Both the position numbers and the translations under genes were made by a program. Shown here in pieces: positions 25,418 through 33,989 of a DNA stretch of 64,000 nucleotides. Source of the stretch: Streptomyces sp. HUAS YS2 (GTDB lineage Bacteria; Actinomycetota; Actinomycetes; Streptomycetales; Streptomycetaceae); contig NZ_CP137573.1 in assembly GCF_033343995.1 (NCBI RefSeq), positions 6,171,001-6,235,000 on the forward strand, given 5' to 3'. The notes beneath the pieces were generated by a model. The model was not told the origin of the DNA, searched no databases, and saw only the letters and a list, made by a program, of their open reading frames with translations. Each line of letters opens with the position of its first letter. Positions within the stretch are counted from its first letter, which is position 1.

Positions 25418-26052
25418 GCACCACCGGTACCGAAAAACCGCAACCGCAACCCCAGCCCGCGCCGGGAGAGATCCCCGTGCTCGAGGACGGCTCCGCACGC
25501 GACCGACGCGCCGGCCGCTTCTGGTCCGTACGGCGCATCCCCGCGGCGATCGTCGCGCTCGTCGTGCTCGGGGCCGCCGGGCTGCTGCTCTACGACGTGG
25601 CGGCGGTCCGGGCCGACCACTCCGCCATGCAGTGGCGGCGCAGCCTCGCCGACGACCTCGCCACCCGCCCCCTGGACAACGCATGGGTGCTCGCCGGCGC
25701 CGGCCTCGCCGTCGTCCTCGGCATCTGGCTGCTCGTCCTGGCGCTCACCCCGGGGCTGCGCGCGGTGCTGCCGATGCGCCGCGAGCACACCGACGTACGC
25801 GCCGGACTCGACCGGGAGGCGGCGTCGCTGGTGCTGCGCGACCGGGCGATGGAGGTCTCCGGCGTGCAGTCGGTACGGGTGCGGACCGGGCGCTCCAGGG
25901 TGAAGGTGCGGGCCCTGTCGCACTTCCGCGAACTCGACCAGGTGCGCGCGGACCTGACGGCCGTGCTCGACGCCGGAATCGACGAGCTCAGCCTCTCCGC
26001 ACCGCCGGCGCTGATCCTCCGGGTCGGCCGCCCACCGAGGAAGAAGAAGTGA
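25414..26052 (+). CDS. Membrane protein with DUF6286-like architecture
   Basis: This 212-aa protein starts with a Pro/Gln-rich cytoplasmic tail (QPQPQPAPG). Two transmembrane helices follow (about residues 44-65 and 94-112, LAGAGLAVVLGIWLLVLAL), then a C-terminal domain with an Asp23-like pattern: LDREAASLVLRDRAMEVSGVQSVRVRTGRSRVKVRALSHF. ATG 25414 overlaps the previous stop as ATGA. It resembles AmaP in layout (two helices, then a soluble domain) and may be a second membrane anchor. Confidence 0.75.
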   Translation: MSTTGTEKPQPQPQPAPGEIPVLEDGSARDRRAGRFWSVRRIPAAIVALVVLGAAGLLLYDVAAVRADHSAMQWRRSLADDLATRPLDNAWVLAGAGLAVVLGIWLLVLALTPGLRAVLPMRREHTDVRAGLDREAASLVLRDRAMEVSGVQSVRVRTGRSRVKVRALSHFRELDQVRADLTAVLDAGIDELSLSAPPALILRVGRPPRKKK

Positions 26053-26062
26053 GGTGACGTCC

Positions 26063-26641
26063 ATGCTGCGGCGCTTCAACCGGGTGCTGCTCGGGCTCGC
26101 CGGCCTCGTCCTGCTGGTCGGCGGCGGGGCCGTGCTCGCCGCCGGGTTCGACCTCGGCGTGCCGTCCTGGTGGCCTTGGTCCGGTCCGTCGGACGTGCTG
26201 CTGTCCGAGGCGGACCGGCAGCGGTGGCGCGCGGAGAGCTGGTGGTGGCCGACGGTCATCGCGGTGCTCGGCGTGCTCGTGCTGCTGGCACTGTGGTGGC
26301 TGATCGCCCAGTTCCGGCGCGGCCGGCTGGCCGAGGTGCTGGTCGCCACCGGCGACGGAGACGCGGCGGTGGTGCGCGGCCCCGCCCTGGAACACGTTCT
26401 GGAGGCGGACGTGTCGGTCCTGGAGGGCGTGTCCCGGGCCAAGGTCTCGCTGCGCGGCCGGCGCACCGCCCCGACCACCCGGGTCCGGCTTCTCCTCGAG
26501 GCGTACGCCTCGCCCGGCAGGGCCCTGACGGCGCTCACCGACGAGGCCCTGGAGCACGCCCGTACCTCGACGGGCCTCGCGTCGATCCCGACCGAGGCCC
26601 GCCTGCGCGCGGTCAAGCACCACGCCCGCCGCGTCACCTGA
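26063..26641 (+). CDS. amaP: AmaP-like membrane anchor of the Asp23 layer
   Basis: This 192-aa protein has two transmembrane helices (residues 7-29, VLLGLAGLVLLVGGGAVLAAG, and 65-86, VIAVLGVLVLLALWWLIA) linked by a Trp-rich extracellular loop. A cytoplasmic domain with VLEADVSVLEGVSRAKVSLRGRRTAPTTRVRLLLEAY follows, the pattern of the alkaline-shock membrane anchor AmaP. ATG 26063 has GAGGTGA 5 nt upstream; GTG 26054 would add three residues. It is the last gene of the operon. Confidence 0.78.
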   Translation: MLRRFNRVLLGLAGLVLLVGGGAVLAAGFDLGVPSWWPWSGPSDVLLSEADRQRWRAESWWWPTVIAVLGVLVLLALWWLIAQFRRGRLAEVLVATGDGDAAVVRGPALEHVLEADVSVLEGVSRAKVSLRGRRTAPTTRVRLLLEAYASPGRALTALTDEALEHARTSTGLASIPTEARLRAVKHHARRVT

Positions 26642-26693
26642 GGCCCGCCGCGTGCCCGGACCGCCCCGCGTCACCCGACGCCCGGGCGGTCCG

Positions 26694-27449
26694 TCAGAAC
26701 CCGTGCCGCAGCCCGCCGTCCACCGGCAGCATCACACCGGTCAGGAACGACGCGGCCGGCGACAGCAGGAACGCCGCCGCGCGCCCGAACTCCTCCGGCC
26801 GGCCGTAGCGGCGCAGCGGGATGTGGGACTCGTGGGAGGCGCGGGTCGCCTCCGCGTCGCCGGACAGGGCGTCCAGCTCGCGCACCCGGTCGGTGTCCAC
26901 CCGGCCCGGCAGCAGGCCGACCACCCGGATGCCGCTCGGTCCCAGATCGCGGGCGAGCGACTTGGCGAACCCGGCGAGGCCCGGGCGCAGCCCGTTCGAG
27001 ATCGTCAGGCCCGGGATCGGCTCGTACACCGAGCCCGACAGCACGAAGCCGATCACGCCGCCCTCGGTCAGCGTCCCGGCCGCCGCGCGCGCCATCCGCA
27101 CCGCGCCCAGGTACACCGCGTCGAACGCCGCCTGCCACTGCTCGTCGGTGTTGTCGACGCCGAAGCCGGGCGCCGGTCCGCCGACGCTGATCAGGATGCC
27201 GTCGAAGCGCCCGAACCGGGCCCTCGCCTCCCCGATCACCCGCTCCGCCGCGCCGGCGTCCGCGTTGTCCGCCGCCACGCCCAGCGCGTCCGGCCCCAGT
27301 TCGGCCGCCGCCTTCGCGACCGACGCCGCGTCCCGCCCGGTCACCACGACCTTCGCGCCGTCCGCGAGCAGGGCCTCCGCGGAGGCCCTGCCGAGCCCCC
27401 GGGTCGCGCCGGTCACGACGTACACGCGGTCCTTCAGTCCAAGATCCAT
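26694..27449 (-). CDS. SDR family oxidoreductase
   Basis: This 251-aa classical short-chain dehydrogenase has a cofactor loop TGATRGLGRASA near residue 14, then DNADAG, NAG replaced by SVGG (ILISVGGPAPGFG), and ISNGLRPGLAGFAKSLA. The usual YxxxK is changed: the Ser is in LSGSVYEP and the Tyr position reads TISNGLRPG, so the canonical catalytic Tyr-Lys pair appears absent. A non-canonical or non-oxidoreductase role should be considered. It starts 4 nt after the glycoside hydrolase stop and is cotranscribed with it. Confidence 0.82.
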   Translation of the reverse strand: MDLGLKDRVYVVTGATRGLGRASAEALLADGAKVVVTGRDAASVAKAAAELGPDALGVAADNADAGAAERVIGEARARFGRFDGILISVGGPAPGFGVDNTDEQWQAAFDAVYLGAVRMARAAAGTLTEGGVIGFVLSGSVYEPIPGLTISNGLRPGLAGFAKSLARDLGPSGIRVVGLLPGRVDTDRVRELDALSGDAEATRASHESHIPLRRYGRPEEFGRAAAFLLSPAASFLTGVMLPVDGGLRHGF

Positions 27450-27453
27450 GGGC

Positions 27454-29256
27454 CTATCCTGCCGCCTGCCCCTCCCGGCCGACCACCGCGCCCCGGTCGA
27501 GCCCCAGCGCCGTGCCCACCAGGCCGATGTGGCTGAACGCCTGCGGGAAGTTCCCCAGCTGGCGCCCCGCCACCGGGTCGTACTCCTCCGCGAGCAGCCC
27601 CACGTCGCTGCGGAGCGCGAGCAGCCGCTCGAACACCTCCCGGGCCTCGTCCTTCCGGCCGATCAGCATCAGCGCGTCGGCCAGCCAGAACGTGCAGGCC
27701 AGGAACGCGCCCTCCTGCCCCGGCAGCCCGTCGACCGCCCGCGCGGTGCTGTAGCGGCGGACGAATCCGCCGTGCCCCAGCTCGCGCCGGACCGCGTCCA
27801 CCGTGCCGACCACCCGCGGGTCGTCCGGTGGCAGGAAGCCGACCCGGGGGATCAGCAGCGTGGCCGCGTCCAGCTCCTGCGAGCCGTACGACTGGGTGAA
27901 GGTGTTCCGCTCCGGGTCGTACGCCCGCTCGCACACCTCCGCGTGCACCTCGTCCCGCATCGCCCACCACCGCGCCGGGTCCCCGTTCAGCGACGGGTCG
28001 TCCTCCAGCGTGCGGACCGCCCGGTCGGCGGCGACCCAGGCCATCACCTTCGAGTGGGTGAAGTGGCGGCGCGGACCGCGCACCTCCCACAGCCCCTCGT
28101 CCGGGTCCCGCCACGTCGACTCCAGGAAGCCGAGCAGGCTCAACTGGAGGTTCCAGGCGTGCGCCTCGGCCGGGATTCCGGCCTCCCGCGCCTGGAACAG
28201 CGAGTCGACCACCTCGCCGTACACGTCCAGCTGGAGCTGGTCCACCGCCGCGTTGCCGATCCGGACCGGGGCCGAGCCGGCGTGGCCGCGCAGCCAGGGC
28301 AGCGTCGTCTCGGGCAGCCGCCGCTCGCCCGCCGGGCCGTACATGATCTGCAGGTCGGCCGGATCGCCGGCCACCGCGCGCAGCAGCCAGTCCCGCCAGG
28401 CGGCGGCCTCCTCGACGTACCCGGCCGAGAGCAGCGCGCCGAGGGTGAGCGTGGAGTCGCGCAGCCAGCAGTAGCGGTAGTCCCAGTTCCGTACGCCGCC
28501 GATCTCCTCCGGCAGGGAGGTGGTGGGCGCGGCGACGATGCCGCCGGTCGGCGCGTACGTCAGCGCCTTCAGGGTGATCAGGGAGCGCAGCACCGCCTCG
28601 CGGTACGGCCCCTCGTACGTGCACCTGGCCGACCACGCCTTCCAGTCCTCCAGGGACTGCTCCAGGGCCTCGAACGGGTCGACCAGGGCCGGGCGCGGCT
28701 CGTGCGAGGGGTGCCAGGTGAGCACGAACGCGACGCGCTCGCCCGCGCCGACCGTGAACGAGGACCGGGTGCTGAACTCCTGCCCCCAGGTCTTGACCGG
28801 GGGCTCGCTGCGCAACCAGACCGAGTCCGGGCCGGCGATCGCCACCCGGTGGCCGTCGGCGCGGCGCATCCACGGCACGATCGACCCGTGGTCGAAGCGT
28901 AGCCGGAGCACGGCGGTCATCTCGACGGTTCCGCTGAGCCCCTCGACGATCCGCACGACGTCCGGCGCCTCGTCGCGCTGCGGCATGAAGTCGACGACCT
29001 TCACCGTGCCGCTCCGGGTCTCCCAGAACGTCTCCAGGACCAGTGACTCGTCCGCGTAGCCGCGCCGGGTGCAGCGGGACGCGCCGGTGGGGGAGAGACG
29101 CCAGTGTCCGTTGTCCTCGTCGCCGAGCAGCGCGGCGAAGCAGGCGCCGGAATCGAAGCGCGGCAGACAGAGCCAGTCGATCGACCCGTCGCGGCCGACG
29201 AGGGCCGCGGTCTGCAGATCCCCGATGAGGGCGTAGTCCTCGATACGTTGCGTCAC
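27454..29256 (-). CDS. Glycoside hydrolase family 15 (glucoamylase/trehalase-like)
   Basis: This 600-aa protein has an N-terminal beta-sandwich starting RIEDYALIGDLQTAALVGRDGSIDWLCLPRFDS and a C-terminal (alpha/alpha)6 barrel. The first catalytic Glu lies in DEGLWEVRGPRRHFTHSKVMAWVA and the second in LLAEEYDPVAGRQLGNFPQAFSHIGL. YRYCWLRDSTLTLGA is the substrate-binding stretch. Family members include mycobacterial trehalase and dextran or maltodextrin glucosidases; no signal peptide is seen, so an intracellular sugar is likely. GTG 29256 was chosen because homology begins immediately. Confidence 0.9.
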   Translation of the reverse strand: MTQRIEDYALIGDLQTAALVGRDGSIDWLCLPRFDSGACFAALLGDEDNGHWRLSPTGASRCTRRGYADESLVLETFWETRSGTVKVVDFMPQRDEAPDVVRIVEGLSGTVEMTAVLRLRFDHGSIVPWMRRADGHRVAIAGPDSVWLRSEPPVKTWGQEFSTRSSFTVGAGERVAFVLTWHPSHEPRPALVDPFEALEQSLEDWKAWSARCTYEGPYREAVLRSLITLKALTYAPTGGIVAAPTTSLPEEIGGVRNWDYRYCWLRDSTLTLGALLSAGYVEEAAAWRDWLLRAVAGDPADLQIMYGPAGERRLPETTLPWLRGHAGSAPVRIGNAAVDQLQLDVYGEVVDSLFQAREAGIPAEAHAWNLQLSLLGFLESTWRDPDEGLWEVRGPRRHFTHSKVMAWVAADRAVRTLEDDPSLNGDPARWWAMRDEVHAEVCERAYDPERNTFTQSYGSQELDAATLLIPRVGFLPPDDPRVVGTVDAVRRELGHGGFVRRYSTARAVDGLPGQEGAFLACTFWLADALMLIGRKDEAREVFERLLALRSDVGLLAEEYDPVAGRQLGNFPQAFSHIGLVGTALGLDRGAVVGREGQAAG

Positions 29257-29357
29257 GCTTTGGCGTGTTCCCGGAAGCGGCGACGGCCAATCAGTTGCGT
29301 GAGCGGGGCACCGGGGTGGGAGGGGCGGGGCGGTCGGGCCGTCAGGAGACCACGAGA

Positions 29358-30167
29358 TCAGGAGACCGCGGCCGCGGCGGGCTCGGGGCTCTCCGGGCCC
29401 TCGGCCGGACCCGCGGCGCGGGCCGCCTCCTGGTCCTGCTTCTCGCGCCGGACCAGGATCCACCAGCCGACCGGCACGCCCGCCGCGAACAGCCACCACT
29501 GCACGGCGTACGCCATGTGCGCGCCGATCGAGTCGTGGTCGGGCGCCGGGATCTGCTCGGGCGAGCCGTTCGGGGCCGCGGGGTCGGTCAGCTCCAGGTA
29601 GCCGCCGAGCACCTCGGCGCCGGTCAGCTTCGCCTGCTGGGCGCTGTCGATGAGCATGACCTGACGGTCCGGCAGGCCCCTCAGGTCCTTGATGCCGCTG
29701 GCGCCCGTGGTCTCGTCGGCCTTGAGCCGGCCGGTGACGGTCACCTCGCCCTTGGGCGCGGGCGGCACGTCCGGGTACGCGCTCTGGTCGGTGGCCGCGG
29801 GCACCCAGCCCCGGTTGACCAGCAGGACCCGGCCGTCCTTGAGGACCAGCGGGGTGAGCACGTGCATGCCGACCCGGTCGTCGGCGTTGGTACGGCGGCG
29901 CACGACGACCTCGTGCGCGGTGTCGAAGGTCCCGGTGGCGGTGACCCGGCGCCAGTAGTCGGCGCGCGGCACGCTGTGGCCGGGCGAGGTCAGCGTCTCG
30001 ACGGGGACGGGCTTCGCGTTCAGGTTGTCGGCGATCAGGGTGTTCTGGGCGACCCGGTTGTAGTGCCGGTGGAACTGCCAGAAGCCCAGCTCGACCATCG
30101 TCGGGACGAGGGCGAGTGCGACGAGGGTGAGAATCACCCACTGCCGGGACAACAGGAAGCGGTACAC
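29358..30167 (-). CDS. SURF1 family protein
   Basis: This 269-aa SURF1/Shy1 homologue helps insert heme A into cytochrome c oxidase. Two membrane helices flank an extracytoplasmic domain: residues 9-27 (WVILTLVALALVPTMVELGFWQF, including the conserved GFWQ) and about 225-245 (VQWWLFAAGVPVGWWIL). VLVNRGWVP in the middle is a family signature. The Ala/Pro/Glu tail is poorly conserved. GTG 30167 begins VYRFLLSRQWV; no strong ribosome site is present. Confidence 0.9.
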   Translation of the reverse strand: MYRFLLSRQWVILTLVALALVPTMVELGFWQFHRHYNRVAQNTLIADNLNAKPVPVETLTSPGHSVPRADYWRRVTATGTFDTAHEVVVRRRTNADDRVGMHVLTPLVLKDGRVLLVNRGWVPAATDQSAYPDVPPAPKGEVTVTGRLKADETTGASGIKDLRGLPDRQVMLIDSAQQAKLTGAEVLGGYLELTDPAAPNGSPEQIPAPDHDSIGAHMAYAVQWWLFAAGVPVGWWILVRREKQDQEAARAAGPAEGPESPEPAAAAVS

Positions 30168-30207
30168 CCCATGACCGTACAACTCGGCCACGGGGTGCTC
30201 GCAGGGG

Positions 30208-30229
30208 GGTCCGCCCGGCGGGGCGGACC
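30208..30229 (-). terminator. Short hairpin after the zinc-ribbon gene
   Basis: GGTCCGCC (30208-30215) pairs with GGCGGACC (30222-30229) over 6 nt, just beyond the stop of the minus-strand zinc-ribbon gene. Confidence 0.6.
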
Positions 30230-30234
30230 GGGGG

Positions 30235-30468
30235 TCACACCTTGTCGACGATGCCCACCTTTCCCTCCGCGCGGGCGCAGTGGCCGCCGCAGTACCAGCT
30301 GCCCTCGACCTCGACGCCCTGGCCGATGATCTGGACCCGGCAGTGCTCGCAGATGGGCGCCATGCGGTGAATGGCGCAGGAGAAGCAGTCGAAGACGTGC
30401 ACCGCGCCCTGCGCGTGCACCTCGAAGGACATGCCGTAATCGTTTCCGCAGACCTCACAACGTGCCAT
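30235..30468 (-). CDS. Small zinc-ribbon protein
   Basis: This 77-aa protein has four Cys pairs: CEVCGNDY, CFSCAIH, CEHCRVQ and the terminal YCGGHCAR, enough to bind two zinc ions. It is soluble and without a catalytic motif. Such proteins are common in actinobacteria next to unrelated housekeeping genes. A DNA, RNA or protein contact role is possible but not shown by sequence. Confidence 0.82.
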   Translation of the reverse strand: MARCEVCGNDYGMSFEVHAQGAVHVFDCFSCAIHRMAPICEHCRVQIIGQGVEVEGSWYCGGHCARAEGKVGIVDKV

Positions 30469-30522
30469 GCGCCACAGGGTGGGGTGCCGCGCGGCCGAAC
30501 GGCGGAAGGCACGCCCGGCGCG

Positions 30523-31497
30523 TCACTCGTCTGCCGGGGCCACGTCCCTCAGCAGGTGCGTGTAGGCGGCCTCGTCGACGATCGGCGTGCCGAAGCTCTT
30601 CGCCTTGACGGTCTTGGAGGTGGCGGAGTCCGGGTCGTTGGTGACCAGCAGGCTGGTCAGCCGGGAGACGCTGCCGGCGACGTGCAGCCCGGCCTCGACC
30701 GTGCGGTCCTCCAGCAGCTCTCGGTCGATGGAGGTGTCGCCGGAGAACGCCACCCGCATGCCCTGCTTGAGAGGTTTGTCCGCTTCGTAGCGTCCGGGGT
30801 TGGGGTACGGGCACGGCGGCCGCTTCCGCGAGGGCCGCCAGCTGTTCCCGTACGAGGACTGACGGCCGATCCGCGGCTGCCCCTGGGGCGCGGGCGAGGA
30901 CACCCACTCGGTCAGCGGCCGGCACTCGAGCAGCGGCAGCCGTACGTTCCGCTCCGCGGCCGCGTGCAGGCTCGGCCGGAACGCCTCGGCCAGCACCCGC
31001 GCGTCGTCCAGCGCGTTGTGCGCGCGCTGCTGCACGACGCCGAAGTGGGCGGCCAGCGACTCCAGCTTCAGGTTGGGCAGCGGCAGCGCCAGTTCCTTGG
31101 CGAGCGCGATCGTGCAGAGCCGCTGCCGCACCGGGGCGGTCCGCTCGGCCCGCGCGTACTCGCGCGCGATCATGCCCCAGTCGAAGATCGCGTTGTGCGC
31201 GACGAGCACCCGCCCGTCGAGCCGCTCGGCGAACTCCGCGGCCACCTCAGGGAACAGCGGCGCGTCCGCGAGCATGTCGCTGGTCAGCCCGTGGATCCAG
31301 ACCGGCCCGGGGTCCCGCTCGGGGTTGACGAGGGTGTACCAGTGGTCCTCGACGTTCCCCTGGGCGTCCAGCCGGTAGACGGCAGCCGACACTATCCGGT
31401 CGTCGCGGGCGAGGCCGGTGGTCTCCACGTCGACGACCGCGTACCCCTGCGGGTAGGCGGCCGGCCACGCTGCTGCGGTCGTACGGTCGTCGAGCAT
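30523..31497 (-). CDS. DEDDh 3'-5' exonuclease with BRCT domain
   Basis: This protein of about 324 aa is related to the DNA polymerase III epsilon subunit. Exonuclease motifs: VVDVETTGL (Asp and Glu), VAHNAIFDWGMI (Asp) and RAHNALDDARV (His and Asp). The C-terminal third (MRVAFSGDTSIDRELLEDRT to YTHLL) is a BRCT domain, as in NAD ligase tails. ATG 31497 is preferred: TATTCT ends 8 nt upstream, which suggests a leaderless transcript; GTG 31503 is the alternative. It probably acts in repair or editing. Confidence 0.85.
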   Translation of the reverse strand: MLDDRTTAAAWPAAYPQGYAVVDVETTGLARDDRIVSAAVYRLDAQGNVEDHWYTLVNPERDPGPVWIHGLTSDMLADAPLFPEVAAEFAERLDGRVLVAHNAIFDWGMIAREYARAERTAPVRQRLCTIALAKELALPLPNLKLESLAAHFGVVQQRAHNALDDARVLAEAFRPSLHAAAERNVRLPLLECRPLTEWVSSPAPQGQPRIGRQSSYGNSWRPSRKRPPCPYPNPGRYEADKPLKQGMRVAFSGDTSIDRELLEDRTVEAGLHVAGSVSRLTSLLVTNDPDSATSKTVKAKSFGTPIVDEAAYTHLLRDVAPADE

Positions 31498-31566
31498 GGT
31501 CACTGAGAATACGGCCCCGCACGGACACCCCCGGCCACGGCGTCCCTCCCGGGTCCGGAGCCGAGG

Positions 31567-32190
31567 TCAGTCCGCAGTCTCCAGGAGCCCCGTCACCAGG
31601 GCCCGTACGGTCGTCGCGAACAGCCGCTCGGTGTCCACCGGGCGGGCCAGCGCGCGGGCCAGCGCCGGGTCGCGGTCGGCGGTCTCGACGGCCCACAGGT
31701 CCTCCTCGGCGGGGGACTGGGCGGGCGAGCGCTCGCGGTTGCGTTCGACCAGTACGTGCCCGACGACGTGGAACTGGATCGCCCGCACCACCCCGGCCGC
31801 CCGCGCGCCCCGCAGGCCGGCCGCGTGCACCTCGTGGACCAGGACGCGCTGCGCGGGCAGGAACATGCGTTCCGTCAGGCCGCGTTCGTGCACCATCGCC
31901 ACCAGGTGAGGATGCGCCCGCAGGTCGCGGCGGAGCGCGCGGGCGACCGAGGCGATCCGCTCTGCGGGCGTGGCGCCGCGCGGCCGGATCGCGCCGAGGT
32001 CGGCGACGGTCCGCTCGACGAGCGCGTCGAGCAGCGACTCGCGGTTGCCGACGTGCCAGTAGATCGAGGTCACGGCGGTGCCGAGCTCGGCGGCGAGCTT
32101 GCGCATCGTGAGGGCGGCCGGGCCGTGTTGCCGCACCAGGGCCGCCGCGGTCTCCAGCACCTCGTCCCGGGTCAGTGCGGTGCGTGCCAT
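31567..32190 (-). CDS. TetR family repressor
   Basis: This 207-aa protein has an N-terminal helix-turn-helix (TRDEVLETAAALVRQHGPAALTMRKLAAELGTAVTSIYWHVGNRESLLDAL). The ligand domain is of the TetR_C type (RAHPHLVAMVHERGLTERMF). ATG 32190 follows GGGGGAG. It is divergent from the acetoacetate-decarboxylase-fold gene with 107 bp between starts, and a perfect palindrome sits in the gap, so it very likely represses that operon and perhaps itself. Confidence 0.88.
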   Translation of the reverse strand: MARTALTRDEVLETAAALVRQHGPAALTMRKLAAELGTAVTSIYWHVGNRESLLDALVERTVADLGAIRPRGATPAERIASVARALRRDLRAHPHLVAMVHERGLTERMFLPAQRVLVHEVHAAGLRGARAAGVVRAIQFHVVGHVLVERNRERSPAQSPAEEDLWAVETADRDPALARALARPVDTERLFATTVRALVTGLLETAD

Positions 32191-32243
32191 GGGCTCCCCC
32201 AAGTCTGTTGCATGCAGGGCTCTTTACCCTTCATCCGTGCCGG

Positions 32244-32258
32244 TGTAACTGTGTTACA
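32244..32258. promoter_or_regulatory. Palindromic operator TGTAAC-N3-GTTACA
   Basis: Arms 32244-32249 and 32253-32258 are perfect reverse complements around TGT, in the 107-bp gap between the TetR gene and the operon it faces. Symmetry, AT-rich contrast with the surroundings and position all fit a TetR binding site. Confidence 0.7.
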
Positions 32259-32297
32259 GAACCGAACCCCCGACGAGGAACCGAAGGGTGGTACGTC

Positions 32298-33095
32298 ATG
32301 GCACGTGTACGGTACGGCGCGCGCACCGAGGACGAGATCGCAGCGGCGCGCAGCGCGAACTCCAAGCTCCCCGACATCTGGTCCACCGGCGTGGTGGCGG
32401 TCTGGGAGACGGACCCGGACGTGGTCGCGGCGGTGCTGCCGCCGCCGCTCCAGCCCGCCGAACGCCCCCTGGTCCGGGCCAACATCAGCAAGGTCGACCT
32501 GCCCGGCTACCCGCTCGGCGCCGGCTCGGTCGCCGTCGCGGCCGCCCACGGCGACCAGCAGGGCTGGTACCCGCTGGTCATGCCGATGACCCACGAGCGG
32601 GCCCTGACCGGCGGGCGGGAGGTCTTCGGCGAGCCCAAGAAGCTCGGCGAGGTGACCGTCGAGCGCGACGGGCTGGTCGTCCGCGCCGCGCTCGCCCGGC
32701 ACGGCATCGCCTTCGTCGAGGTCCGCGGCGCGGTGTCCGGCCCACTGCCGGCCCCCGAGCCCGCCGACAAGACCGACTTCTACTTCAAGTTCCTGCCTGC
32801 CGTGGACGGTTCGGGCTTCGACGACGACCCCGTCCTGGTCCACTGCGTGCGCCACGAGAAGGTGCGCAAGCTGGAGCGGATCAGCGGCGACGTGGTGCTG
32901 CGCGAGTCCATGTACGACCCGGTCGCCGACCTTCCCGTCCGCCGGCTGGTCGAGATCACCATCGGCGAGAAGACCACCGACCAGAAGGGCAAGGTCGTCG
33001 AACGGGTCAGCGCCCAGGCCCTGCTGCCGTACGTCCACCAGCGCTACGACGACCCGCGGCAGATCCTCGACGGACCGCCCGAGGGGAGCGTCTGA
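32298..33095 (+). CDS. Acetoacetate decarboxylase-fold enzyme
   Basis: This 265-aa protein matches the acetoacetate decarboxylase superfamily, with VLPPPLQPAERPLVRANISKVDLPGYPLG, YPLVMPMTHERALTGGREVFGEPKKLGEV and FYFKFLPAVDGSGF. The EPKKLGE segment holds the Lys that forms the Schiff base in true decarboxylases. Many actinobacterial members are not decarboxylases but hydratases or aldolases. It is the first gene of a four-gene operon facing a TetR regulator, so a catabolic role on a keto acid or ketone is likely. Confidence 0.83.
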   Translation: MARVRYGARTEDEIAAARSANSKLPDIWSTGVVAVWETDPDVVAAVLPPPLQPAERPLVRANISKVDLPGYPLGAGSVAVAAAHGDQQGWYPLVMPMTHERALTGGREVFGEPKKLGEVTVERDGLVVRAALARHGIAFVEVRGAVSGPLPAPEPADKTDFYFKFLPAVDGSGFDDDPVLVHCVRHEKVRKLERISGDVVLRESMYDPVADLPVRRLVEITIGEKTTDQKGKVVERVSAQALLPYVHQRYDDPRQILDGPPEGSV

Positions 33096-33979
33096 TGCGG
33101 CTGGAAGCCGGACAGGTCGCCGTCGTCACCGGCGCCGCGAGCGGCATCGGCCTCGCCATGGCCCGGCGGTTCGCCGCCGAGGGCCTCGCGGTCGTCCTCG
33201 CCGACGTCGAGGAGGCCGCCCTGGCGAAGGCGGCGGACGAGCTGACGGAGAGCGGGGCGCGGGTCCTCGCCCGGACGGTCGACGTGAGCGAGGCCGAGTC
33301 CGTACAGGCCCTCGCGGAGGCCGCGTACGAGACCTTCGGCGCCGTCCATGTGCTCTGCAACAACGCGGGCGTCGGCTCCGGGGCCGAGGGCCGGATGTGG
33401 GAGCACGAGCCCAACGACTGGAAGTGGGCCTTCTCGGTCAACGTCTGGGGCGTCTTCCACGGCATCCAGGCGTTCGTGCCGAGGATGCTCGCGGCCGGGG
33501 TGCCCGGCCATGTCGTCAACACGTCCTCAGGCGACGGTGGCATCGCCCCGCTGCCGACCGCCTCCGTCTACGCCGTCACCAAGGCGGCCGTGGTCACCAT
33601 GACCGAGTCCCTGTACGCCCACCTCAGGGCGGAGGAGGCCCAGGTCGGCGCGTCCGTCCTGTTCCCCGGCCCGCACATGCTGCGCACCGGGCTGTGGGAG
33701 TCGCACCGCAACCGGCCCGAGCGGTACGCCAAGCAGCGGCCGCGCCGGACCCCGTACCGCACCATCGACCAGTTCGAGGCCGCGATGAAGCAGGCCGGGC
33801 ACGAGGTGCGGTTCACGCCGGTCGAGGAGGTCGCGGGGCACGTCGTCGACGGCATCCGCGCCGACCGTTTCTGGATCCTGCCCGAGAGCGAGCACAGCGA
33901 CCGGCAGATCCGCGCTCGCTCGCAGTCGATGCTCGACCGCGCCAACCCGTCCTACCTGGAGAGCTTCATTCTCGATTGA
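33095..33979 (+). CDS. SDR family oxidoreductase of the catabolic operon
   Basis: This 294-aa classical SDR has VVTGAASGIGLAMA near residue 10, CNNAGVGSG near residue 87, the Ser in VNTSSGDGG and the catalytic YAVTK near residue 158. A C-terminal extension of about 60 residues contains RYAKQRPRRTPYRTIDQFEAA. ATG 33095 shares a base with the previous stop (TGATG). It probably oxidises or reduces an intermediate of the operon's pathway. Confidence 0.9.
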   Translation: MRLEAGQVAVVTGAASGIGLAMARRFAAEGLAVVLADVEEAALAKAADELTESGARVLARTVDVSEAESVQALAEAAYETFGAVHVLCNNAGVGSGAEGRMWEHEPNDWKWAFSVNVWGVFHGIQAFVPRMLAAGVPGHVVNTSSGDGGIAPLPTASVYAVTKAAVVTMTESLYAHLRAEEAQVGASVLFPGPHMLRTGLWESHRNRPERYAKQRPRRTPYRTIDQFEAAMKQAGHEVRFTPVEEVAGHVVDGIRADRFWILPESEHSDRQIRARSQSMLDRANPSYLESFILD

Positions 33980-33989
33980 GGGGGCAGCC

